DNA from: Acanthochromis polyacanthus
Lineage: Eukaryota; Chordata; Actinopteri; Pomacentridae
NCBI RefSeq assembly: GCF_021347895.1
Contig: NC_067124.1
Location: forward strand, 15,490,521-15,554,520
Reading direction: 5' to 3'
Length of the DNA: 64,000 nt
Both the position numbers and the translations under genes were made by a program. Below, piece after piece: positions 56,012-64,000 of this stretch (position 1 is the stretch's first letter; every line of letters starts with the position of its first letter). The notes beneath the pieces were generated by a model. The model had not been told where the DNA came from and did not search any database. It worked only from the letters and a program-made list of their open reading frames with translations.

Positions 56012-58340
56012 GAGAAAACACAGCTGAGGAGGAAATGGCATCCTGGGGTCTTTAGCTGGACCGGTGTGTTTATTTTCCTCCCATGGTGCACGGTGAAGCT
56101 GCTTAACACAAGGCCAGGGTTCCTGTGGGGCTCACTATACTGTATATGTAAGTGTTTGCAGCCGTGCATGTGCAATATGGGAGTGTTTTCTATTTCAGTC
56201 AAAGCTAGGAAGTTATTGAATATCAACACCTGAATATTGAAGGACAAAGTATTTTCCTTTTTTATTTTTTTTTGCGCAGTCAATAAAAGGCTGGTCAAGT
56301 CATGTAGGGGTTCAAAGAGCTGGTGAAGTAGAAGGAGCAGAGCTTGGGGCCTGAGCGTTGGATAAACGTTTGGTTTTCCCTGCTGCCTCTGCCTGTGTCT
56401 GGATTATGAAGGGCAGATATACAGCACTTCAGAGTGTGCCAATTAACAGCCCCAGCAGCGGCCGCCACACAGGAGGGCCCCTCATAAAGACTCACCCTAT
56501 GGTGTAAGCCCTGCCACTTCCAAGTGCTTTATCCGAGGCCGAGCCCATACACACAGCTGTTAAACTGGCAGGTTTTTAAGCAGCCCCAGCAACGCCGACA
56601 GGCCCAGGAGTTCATAAAGATTTTCTCAGCAAGTGCTTTCCCAAGGAAAGAGAGAAAGATGAGAGGAGAGGGAGGTAGCTGGGCAATCAAGGGGCAGACC
56701 TTGCTTAGAGACAAGATAGAGCCACGACGTTTCCTGCCTTCATCCCTCTCTCCATCCTTCTATCTATCCATCTTTCTCTTTCCCTTCTTGACTGCACTCC
56801 CCCCCCCTTTTTTTCTTTTTTTTTAATGTGAAGAACCAGTGATTGGTGGGCCAGCCAGCACCAGGCAGGGGGTGGCCTGCTGAGGACTTGGAAGTTGGGA
56901 TAACTCCAATCGTCCAAGCCACTGCCACATACCAACTGCTGGCATTTGAACAGCTTTGATACATATTTTAAAGGCTGCAGTGCATCAGAACTGTACTAAT
57001 CTTAGTTAAAAGGCGAGGCACCATATAACATTTCTTTCCTGCATAGAGGCCCAATGGCTAATGCAGTAAGTTGCTGGGATGGAAGGACACGCAAACTGTG
57101 CATGTAATCAATGTGCTTGTGAAATGTTTTTAAGACTAGTATATACCAGTCGGCTAGTGTATTTTAAGTCAACATCAAAATGTGTATGTACTGTATGCAG
57201 GTTGTGTTTGTATTAAACACTTTAGATTGTATTCTGAGATGTGACTAATTACAAACTGTTCACTGTTGTAACAGTGGGGAGATGTTCATTACAAGCTAAC
57301 AGAGGAATATACATCCATGTGTGCGTACGTTGTGTTCATATCCAAATGCTTTCATGCATTTGCGGATGTGCACATGTGCACAAGCAGCCTATAGGGTCCA
57401 CTGCCATTGTTCCTGTGGACTAAAGCAGAGATAAAGAGGTTCAAACTGAGCTGACCACATGCAATACAGTATTGGCTACAGATGTGCCCAGACAGATCAC
57501 AGGGAAAACGTGATGGCATTTCCTCAAGATGTGCATGTGTATTTTTAAACTTTGATGCGAACATGATTTGCCATGAAAAAACGCTTTGTTCATGTGGTTC
57601 ACATGGTCTCAATAACAGGGCTCATACATATTGCATGGGTATCCAGAATTTTTTTTTTGTCTCGGTAGTAGTGTAGGTTGATCTCAGGACATTTAGTAGC
57701 ATGCAAAATGAGCTTTCTGGTAAAGAGAAATATCCACTTATTGTGGATTATTACTTTGATGACAGGGGTTACATGCACAGCATGTTAGTGGTGGAGACAG
57801 TTGGTATCAGGAGTACAACAAAATAATGTGATATCCTTCATTTTGAGGTCACATTTGGCCACGGGTTCTTTGTGTTGGCTCTTTTCTGCATACATTAGCT
57901 GAGCAGTTAAGTCATAATGTGATATAATGACATGTGATCAAACGAATGTTAACTTCTAAAGGCTGTCACACACATGCAACATCTTAAAATGGTGTAGAAG
58001 GTTGTTTTTGTCCATAGCCAACCAATATTTGTACTATAATGGTGTTTTTCCCTGTTGAAGCTCTTTTTATTATTTCTGTTGACTTCATTTGAACTGTCAT
58101 TTTTTCTTCTACTGTGGCCACACTGAACATTTCTGCTTTAACATGCTGTCTGTATACAATGGATGTTTTTGTTGCTGAGCAGCTAAAAATCATTAAATCT
58201 TTTTGGAATGAGAGTTGGTACAGTATACGTACCGTGTAATTTGAATTTATGCGGTCTTGACTGACATCTGTTTGTTTTGGATTTTTTTTGTCTTTTTTTG
58301 AAAGTTTGTTTAAATTTGATCCATGCCTTTCTGGCTGTTT
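56012..58340. other. Non-coding stretch
   Basis: No supported gene. A pyrimidine-rich tract at about 56738-56824 creates spurious frames on both strands. Confidence 0.4.
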
Positions 58341-58621
58341 CTTATACAGGGTTCCAGACTGCGACTAAATGGTTGCATTTTGCGACCAAAATTTTAGCGG
58401 GTGCGAGTAAATTTTTCATCTACTCATGCATGTGCGACTAGTAAATTTGCCAATTCTTTTTTTTTTTAGATTACTGTTGAATATTTTTTGTTGCCGACAA
58501 ATGTTTGCTCCACACTTCCGCCCAGTAGACAGTAATGCGCAAATGAGCTGGTTTAACTGACATTAACTTCAAAAGAAGAAGAAAGGAGAGGAACACCAAT
58601 GAAGAAGTTGGACCAACGTGT

Positions 58622-58637
58622 GTTAGAGTGCCTGTAT
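58622..58637 (+). repeat. Left arm of outer 16-bp inverted repeat
   Basis: GTTAGAGTGCCTGTAT occurs here on + and again on - at 60615-60600, immediately outside the two inner elements. The arms meet the elements at an AT dinucleotide on each side. They are either halves of the palindromic target or ends of a further element. Confidence 0.7.
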
Positions 58638-59043
58638 ATCAGAGTGGCGACAACTGGGAATTTGACGCCATTTTGTTTCCATTCACTCAATATGGGACGC
58701 GCAGCGCGAGGTGCACATTCACGAAAACTAGCCATTTGTGGATTGCTTACTGATTTCAAGACATGTTTTGGACAAAATATTTTACTGGCTTGTTTTGTCT
58801 GGATGTCCAAGGTTGGATTATGGCCGTTTTTGTGGAATATTTTCATCTGTGACTAGTTTTGAGCCTTCAAAATTGAATTGTGCTGTTTGTTGGACAAATG
58901 TGTTTATATTACCCGCTGTGGTAATCACATCTGAAAGTGGTTCATACCGGCGGATTCATGAGAATCTAAGCTTTCCATGGGTGTATAATGTTTCTCTCAT
59001 CAAGTTTGCAGCTTCGGTAAATTTAGCAAAATACGTTTGCACA

Positions 59044-59097
59044 TACGGACCGCTGAAGTTTAACGGGGTAACCCGTTAAACTTCAGCGGCCCGTATT
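59044..59097. repeat. Near-perfect hairpin with 18-bp exact arms
   Basis: CCGCTGAAGTTTAACGGG (59051-59068) and CCCGTTAAACTTCAGCGG (59073-59090) are exact reverse complements around a 4-base spacer, GTAA. Outward, one mismatch is followed by six more paired bases, so 24 of 25 positions pair. It lies inside inner element 1, downstream of the THAP exon. Confidence 0.95.
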
Positions 59098-59221
59098 TCA
59101 TGCATCTCCATGCATGAAAATGGTCAGTCAAAATAACCACAACTGCCTAAAATCACATCAAACTTTTCTATCTGTCATTCACCCATACATCATAACATGA
59201 AAGTACATACATGGGACTAAC

Positions 59222-59374
59222 CTGGCACAAAAACGATGATGAAGTCGGTTTCCATCCCACTCTCCGGACTTTATTTTCCCACAGTTTCCTTCTTTCACTA
59301 TTACTGGGAAATCTAAACATGTGGAATCCCTTCTCTGACCGATTTGTGCACCCAAAGGCACAACAGCCTGTCAT
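59222..59374 (-). pseudogene. THAP zinc-finger first exon (transposase amino terminus)
   Basis: The 51 codons start at ATG 59374-59372. THAP zinc fingers bind DNA at element ends in P, Kolobok and ISL2EU transposases. Visible hallmarks are Cys5-x3-Cys9 (with an adjacent Cys4), the F-x-x-FRFP strip at residues 17-23, Trp32, Pro43 and the third zinc ligand Cys50. The fourth ligand (His of C-x2-H) should lie in the next exon, because the frame ends at a consensus donor, CCAG|GTTAGT (59221-59220), in phase 0. Many THAP genes are interrupted at this point. A possible decayed second exon lies at 58877-58821 (residues resembling NFEGSKLVTDEN), where the His would be replaced by Asn and the acceptor is absent. 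The exon itself is undamaged, but no complete gene remains. Confidence 0.75.
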
Positions 59375-59543
59375 TTTTCAGGTATTTAGGAAGCGATAAA
59401 GGACCTAGAATTACTCTCTGCAGTGTAAACAACGTTAACAGGAAAACCCTGCGTTCATGAATTGGAAACAAAATGGCACCCTTAGATCACGTGGCCAAAA
59501 TTTTTTGGACCCCTCATGTCACCACTCTGATATTCACCTTATT

Positions 59544-59600
59544 CAGGAAGTGAGGCAGGGCGGCGCCATTTTTGAGGTCGACTTCTGGTTGACCGTCTTC
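59544..59600 (+). promoter_or_regulatory. Putative promoter of the + THAP-like frame
   Basis: CAGGAAGTG (ETS type, 59544-59552), a GGGCGG GC box (59558-59563) and a GCGCCATTTTT YY1-like word (59564-59574) cluster just inside the left end of inner element 2, about 100 bp before the ATG at 59670. The combination is typical of TATA-less promoters. Confidence 0.35.
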
Positions 59601-59669
59601 GCACTACAACAACATCGAGTCCTCTCGCTACTGTAGCTACTTTTAACTGTTCTTTTAAGCGATTTTAAC

Positions 59670-59783
59670 ATGTTTGGCATCAATTGCGCTGTCCGTGGGT
59701 GCCACAACAACTGGGGAAAGATGAAGCTTTCTCTCTCTCAGAATTGTTTAGAGCACAGAAAGGTTCGATCTGAATGCTGCTGA
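59670..59783 (+). pseudogene. THAP-like amino-terminal fragment, truncated by stop
   Basis: A 37-codon frame begins MFGINCAVRGCHNNWGK. Cys6-x4-Cys11, then Asn-Asn-Trp and a later C-x-E-H segment, follow an amino-terminal pattern I know from fish THAP-type transposase genes. In that family the protein continues past the Cys-Cys pair reached here at residues 36-37. Here a TGA follows at once and no good donor precedes it, so this copy appears broken or cut by the internal deletion. It faces the YqaJ-type exon across about 330 bp. Confidence 0.5.
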
Positions 59784-60111
59784 CCAGCTCATGGCTATGT
59801 AAACACACAGCTTGCATCGGTCACTGTCAGCGCAGCTACAGCGATTCTACCAAAGTTCAGTTTCCACTAAAGACCTAGCCGTGCCATCAGTGAGGTAAAA
59901 AGATACTCTCTGCTATTTTGAAACGTTGTTATGACTGCGGTTTGGTCAGAATCAGTTTTTTGTTGCTCCAGGGAATTTGCATTAGCTTTTGACAGGGCTA
60001 ATAACACAGTAAACCGCAGGAGCCGTTTCAGAAATGACAATAACAACCTCCGTTTTCACAACCACATCGTATATACATGAATCAAATAAAGTTTTATTCC
60101 AATCAACATAC

Positions 60112-60524
60112 CTTCCATAATATCGCAGCAGCGTGACTGCAGGACCGTCCCAACCCAGCGATACAGGAGCATCCCGTGGTCTCCACCACTCCATGTGTGA
60201 GGAGGTACTAGCCTGACTCAGGCTGACATTAGCTTTAAGAAACGTATATTCCCGTTCTTGATGTAACAGAACAGCGCCGACTTTACCACTGTGCAAATAT
60301 TGATTGGCTTCAGTGCTCTTATAATTCCTCATAGCCGAGCGATCAACGCCAAGAGACAACACGATATAGTTAAAAATATCACCATACATGACTTGTGGCC
60401 ACTTTTTCATGTCATCCTCCCACTCTGTAATAAGTTGCGGATGAGGCAGACTTGATCCATTTCTGTTTTTTAAAGAGGTTTTCGTTACTTCCCACATCAC
60501 TTTCTCAGTTGTAAACACCGCCAT
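60112..60524 (-). pseudogene. YqaJ/SWIM-type gene, first coding exon
   Basis: The start is taken at ATG 60524-60522 (MAVFTTEK). The frame is open further upstream to 60767, but that part lies across GC boxes and ETS sites and beyond the element end, so it is untranslated or foreign. The 137 codons carry a WEDDMKKWPQV segment, then GDIFNYI, NYKSTEANQYLHSGKVG and FLKANVSLSQ. This order (W-P-x-V, D-I-x-N-Y, Y-K-S-x-E-A, G-x-V, K-A-x-V-x-x-S-Q) is that of the amino-terminal part of multi-copy fish proteins with a SWIM zinc-binding motif and a carboxy-terminal YqaJ exonuclease domain. The exon ends in phase 2 at the donor GAAG|GTATGT (60111-60110). The SWIM and nuclease exons are missing from the element. 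Confidence 0.65.
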
Positions 60525-60533
60525 GACCGAGTT

Positions 60534-60584
60534 ACCGGAAGTGCTACTCAAAACAGGAAGTCCCGCCCGTTGGAAAATGGGCGG
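60534..60584 (-). promoter_or_regulatory. Putative promoter of the YqaJ-type exon
   Basis: Just upstream of the minus-strand ATG lie an ACCGGAAGTG ETS site (60534-60543), a second CAGGAAGT site (60554-60561), a CCCGCCC box (60562-60568) and a GGGCGG box (60579-60584), all inside the element end. The ETS words read on +, but such sites work in either orientation. This is a compact TATA-less promoter layout. Confidence 0.4.
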
Positions 60585-60599
60585 AGCTGAATAAGGTGA

Positions 60600-60615
60600 A
60601 TACAGGCACTCTAAC
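60600..60615 (-). repeat. Right arm of outer 16-bp inverted repeat
   Basis: This is the partner of 58622-58637 in inverted orientation. It abuts inner element 2 directly through an AT dinucleotide. Confidence 0.7.
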
Positions 60616-61425
60616 GTGTGTGAGGGCGGGGACGAATGAAGGTGAAGTTCCTGATGTTTCACAAAGCCTTCATTTACGTTCAGCCTTATTTTGAACACAA
60701 ATTCACCTTCCTTTCCTCCCTTCCCTCCTTTCTTATCTCCATTACAGCTGCTTCTAAGTTTAGACACATCCTTTGCTAGATAGCAACAGCGTGGAACCGT
60801 TTCCTTTCATCTTTACGTGAATTTTCGGACTTTTCGGCAGCGGCTTCCTCATGTCAAGAAACCTCTTCTGAGAGAAACACTTCCTGTGCCTCTGAATTGG
60901 TCACAAAATAAAAGCCTGTTGCATTAAAAAAAATAGGTCTTCAAAATAAAAGTCTGAAGAGAACAGTTATTTTAACACTAGTAAAACAAAGGCTTGCCAA
61001 AATTGATTGACTGATCAACAGACCTTTATAAGAGTAATTTACACGTGATTTGGTATAAATACACAACATGCACATGCATAACATATGCCTGTACTCAGCA
61101 CAAGCTCCTTTTTATTACAGATTTAATCCATCTGAAATTACACATCAACTGAGCAGCCTTGGTGGAGTACTGCGCTCTGAGTGCTTTTCCTGTTATGTTT
61201 TGTCAACTGCTGCACAATAAAATGTGAATTGAAAACATAGTTTCTGCATTTATTGTGGAAGTATTTATCAGTAATACTGTGAAAATGAGAGGAAATGTGA
61301 ATATTTACTTTGCAAGTCGATTTTGGTGTCCGCCCCTAAATTTTCTGGTTGCTCTCCTAAAATTTTAAGTTAGAGGCCACTGTGCTCCTAGGAAAAAAAA
61401 AGTTTGTCTGGAGCTCTGTTATACA

Positions 61426-62764
61426 CTACATCATGTTGTGCCTTAAATTTTTTGAGAAGCTGTATATGCAGAAAAATCACCAACAGGTTATTCAATGGAA
61501 CAAAATCTTTTTTTATGTGTGTGTAATTTGCATAACACAGCATGAATAGCTCTGCTGTCAGCTAACTTCTCTTTAAACTCCTGGCATTGTGTCCCAGCTA
61601 ACATTATGAGGGGAGCCATACAGAGGAAGGGCAGGTGTGAAGAAAGAGCCTCCAGTTCAAGCAGAGGGGAAAGGTATCAGTGCGAGGTGGTCTGGCTGTT
61701 GACCGGCCTGTTCTGTTTAGTTCAGGTTTGCGTGTGCGTGAAGTGATAGTTCCAACACATTGTGTTCTTGTTCTGCTCTTCTTCTGTTTCAGCTTTGGCA
61801 GGTGACCCGGCATTGGATGTACTGGCTACTGTACTCTGGGTGACAGCTTCTGACATTGTAATTGTCTGCTTTGGGCAAGGGGATGGGGGCTGTAATACAT
61901 CTTATGTTTCCTTTCAGTAGAAATTATTGATAACTGCTGCTGAGAGGTGCTGCTGATATCGCTCACCTGGTCGGAGCAGGTCTTGATGATGGTAATTTAC
62001 ATTGAGAAATTAAGTCAAATTTATTTGCTATAAATTTCAAGGGGTTTACTTTTACCTAGAAGGAAAATACAATATGTGGAAGACATCATGGGCAACAGCA
62101 ACTTTCAGTATAAATCAATTAAACGGCCGCGAGATTAACATATGTCCCCCTATTCAAAACTAAAAAAATTAAATAATAGTTCAATTATTTAATCAAATTA
62201 GAATCACACAGAACTATGTTTTGAGTTTTATTTGGGAAATCACACTTATTTGCATTTTATTCTCGACATACGTGTTTTTTTTCCCCCTTTTAAAAACAGA
62301 AGTAATAATTTGTCCAGCTCTAATAAACAGACTGTAAGTGGTTAAGTGGACAGTTTTCACCACAGTGCAAAGGAGGAAACCAAGACAGACAGCAGTAGAG
62401 AGGGAGAGCTGGACACGGAGAGTAAAGATTTCACATTAGCAGGGAGGAAAATGGTGAGTTGCATTTGATATCAGCCTCTGCGCCGCACATGTGCTGGGAA
62501 GCTCAGAGAGTACGGGAGAGAGAGAAGCATCCTCCACTAAATGGAAATTCCTGTGCTTCAGCCACAGCTGCAGTGTGACACTTCAGATGGCTGCGCTTCC
62601 CTTTGTACAGCCCCCTGGAATTAGCCCAAACCACAATGGCATCACATCAGAAAAGAAGGCAGGAAAATCAGACTTTATTATCTGTCGCTGTGGAAATATT
62701 TGTGCAGGGAGGAAAAGGGGGCACGAGGCCCTTGGCTTCTCTGCCATGTCAACCTGCATTTTAT

Positions 62765-62769
<5 letters not shown>
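61426..62769. other. Non-coding stretch
   Basis: No supported gene between the hAT-like element and the CA tract. Overlapping frames near 62491-62951 are driven by the microsatellite. Confidence 0.4.

Positions 62770-62859
<90 letters not shown>
62770..62859. repeat. (CA)n microsatellite, 45 units
   Basis: A pure CA dinucleotide tract of 90 bp, the second longest in the window and likely to be highly polymorphic. Confidence 0.97.
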
Positions 62860-62861
<2 letters not shown>

Positions 62862-64000
62862 ACTGTCTTCAAATAAGTGTGAGCTAAAACACACTGAGCT
62901 CAAGGATGGCTTGGTGCTGGACTGAAATGTGAACACTGGTGAACTTATCATTCTCCTCTATTTGTTTTTCTAATTGTTGAGGCAATAAAACTGATAATTT
63001 TGTGCACAATGTGGTCAAACAAAAGCAATCTGCAGAGGAATCGCTGCAGCAGATACGACATCACGCCCAGCTGATACCGAAGAAACACAGTTCAACTAGT
63101 GCCGAGAAACAAACTCCGTGCTAACGAAGAGAACTGGTTGTTGCAGAGAATAAAACTTTCCGTCAAATTGTGTTTGGAAAAGGAGATTCACTTCAAAGAG
63201 ATCTTAACAACAGTGCTGTCTGTCTAATTTACGTTTTCAAGCACATGCCAAGTGTAAAAAAAAAAGCCCAATTTTGAGGAGTGTATAATTACAGAGAGAG
63301 AATGAATGACTATAAATAACCCCATCATTACTAGTCCCTCCTGAAGAACATGATCCATACTGAAGGATAATTAAGGCAAAAATATTTCTGATCCTCCAAC
63401 AGTCTGCAGGAGGAATGTGTGCACGTGTGTTTGTGCGTCTGTGTGTGTGTGCATGTTGTGCGTGTTCGAGATAGATAGTGTGGGTGTGGGAGGGGGAATC
63501 ATAAGGCATTCCTCCCTAAATATATTTGTGTTGTGGTGGGGCTGCTACGTACGGATACTTCAGGAAAACTCAAGACAGAGCAGCTTTAATTGGTTTGTGG
63601 AGTCATTAATGGAACAGAAGCACAACTCCAGTACAAGTGTGTGTGTCTGAACACGAGCGCATATGTGTGCATGCTGGACCCTGTCAATGCCCTACAACAA
63701 CAACAGACACATGGAAGTAACTTTGATCAACAAACATGTAGCAAACAAGGAGATAATAATGAACCTCTATGTTCAGCCGAGGTCTCTTAAAATAGACCAT
63801 TTCAACTAGGATATATCAGATTTGAGGATAATATTTCTAGATTAGGCCAGCTAATTAGTGCCCCAATATCTGGCACGGCGCTTTGACTGAGCTCCAAATA
63901 AGCATATTGTCCTCATCGCAGAGGAGTGAAAGAGCTTTCCTGTGTTCCTCACTCAGAGTCAGAAAGAACGCTCAACTGAGACAGAGAAAACTTTACTCGA
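62860..64000. other. Non-coding stretch to window end
   Basis: An imperfect TG-rich region lies at about 63417-63465. About 63820-63960 has a repeat-poor texture with CTAATTAG-type homeodomain words and may be regulatory. No gene is supported. Confidence 0.35.

Larger units (their letters stand above)
58640..59529 (-). mobile_element. Inner element 1, ISL2EU-like candidate
   Basis: It begins CAGAGTGGCGACA and, on the other strand, CAGAGTGGTGACA, a 12-of-13 match. A second shared subterminal word, GCCATTTTGTTTCCA, lies at 58667-58681 on + and at 59477-59463 on -. Both ends are flanked by AT dinucleotides (58638-58639, 59530-59531). At 890 bp it is a deletion derivative. It contains a THAP first exon on - and a near-perfect hairpin (59044-59097). 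The ISL2EU assignment rests on the THAP exon, the short AT flanks and the neighbour element. P-element-like or Harbinger-like origins are alternatives. Confidence 0.5.
59534..60599. mobile_element. Inner element 2, ISL2EU-like deletion derivative
   Basis: Both ends read inward TCACCTTATTCAG (59534-59546 on +, 60599-60587 on -), an exact 13-bp inverted repeat, with AT on each side (59532-59533, 60600-60601). The interior has a THAP-like amino-terminal frame reading in from the left end (59670-59783) and a YqaJ/SWIM-type first exon reading in from the right end (60524-60112). Two convergent genes, one THAP transposase and one YqaJ nuclease, is the arrangement I know for ISL2EU transposons. At 1066 bp the middle of both genes is gone while both starts are kept. 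Confidence 0.6.
58347..61418. mobile_element. hAT-like DNA transposon carrying nested elements
   Basis: The left terminus CAGGGTTCCAGAC (58347-58359) and the reverse complement of the right terminus, CAGAGCTCCAGAC (61406-61418), agree at 11 of 13 positions and begin with the CAG(G/A)G of hAT ends. Just outside, CTTATACA (58341-58348) and GTTATACA (61418-61425) match at 7 of 8 bases, the target-duplication length expected for hAT. They overlap the first and last bases of the termini, so the exact boundary is uncertain by 1-2 bp. The terminal regions (58347-58620 and about 60850-61418) resemble a repeat end I associate with fish hAT families. No hAT transposase remains, and the interior is occupied by two other elements. 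Confidence 0.6.

Noticed and set aside
58553..58856. Overlapping + and - frames at the left side of inner element 1 as genes
   Set aside because: They overlap each other, match no family and run through the terminal repeat.
60525..60767. Upstream part of the 261-codon minus frame as true amino terminus of the YqaJ-type protein
   Set aside because: It crosses the promoter-like GC and ETS sites, the 13-bp element end and the outer inverted arm. The family start matches the internal ATG at 60524.

Overview
The window looks like intergenic or intronic DNA from a bony fish, most likely a percomorph teleost. The grounds are very long (CA/GT)n tracts, AT-rich non-coding texture, no compact gene array, and repeat types (hAT, Kolobok-like, ISL2EU-like, L1-like) that are common in fish. 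No complete host gene is visible. Nearly all open frames of 60-140 codons lack domains, are uninterrupted by any intron logic, or are translations of microsatellites. No tRNA, rRNA, CRISPR array or bacterial-type operon was seen.

Layout. 1-8.5 kb: non-coding, with one short inverted-repeat element (1133-1369). 8559-8669: a GT tract of about 55 units. 8.7-16.4 kb: non-coding, with a perfect DR1 nuclear-receptor-type site (10503-10514) and a 71-nt hairpin (13858-13928). 16.4-20.15 kb: a repeat-poor block with the texture of conserved regulatory DNA and no open frame of 60 codons between about 16.92 and 20.15 kb. 20-54 kb: mostly featureless, with scattered simple repeats, two small L1-like relics (about 32.8 and 40.7 kb), a possible orphan terminal exon (34283-34348) and several further blocks that resemble conserved non-coding elements.

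The richest part is 54.6-61.4 kb. A TTAA-flanked, Kolobok-like element of 865 bp (54613-55477) keeps only the promoter and first coding exon of its gene. At 58347-61418 lies a roughly 3.07-kb hAT-like element whose interior holds two smaller elements placed end to end (58640-59529 and 59534-60599). The first carries a THAP zinc-finger first exon. The second carries a short THAP-like amino-terminal frame on + and, facing it on -, the first exon of a YqaJ/SWIM-type gene. This matches what I know of ISL2EU transposons, which encode a THAP transposase and a YqaJ nuclease. Removing both inner elements and one AT leaves a perfect 30-bp palindrome.

Functionally, the window reads as a gene-poor regulatory landscape into which deleted DNA transposons have dropped first exons with promoters and, in three cases, usable splice donors. 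Family names come from remembered protein and terminus patterns; no database search was possible.
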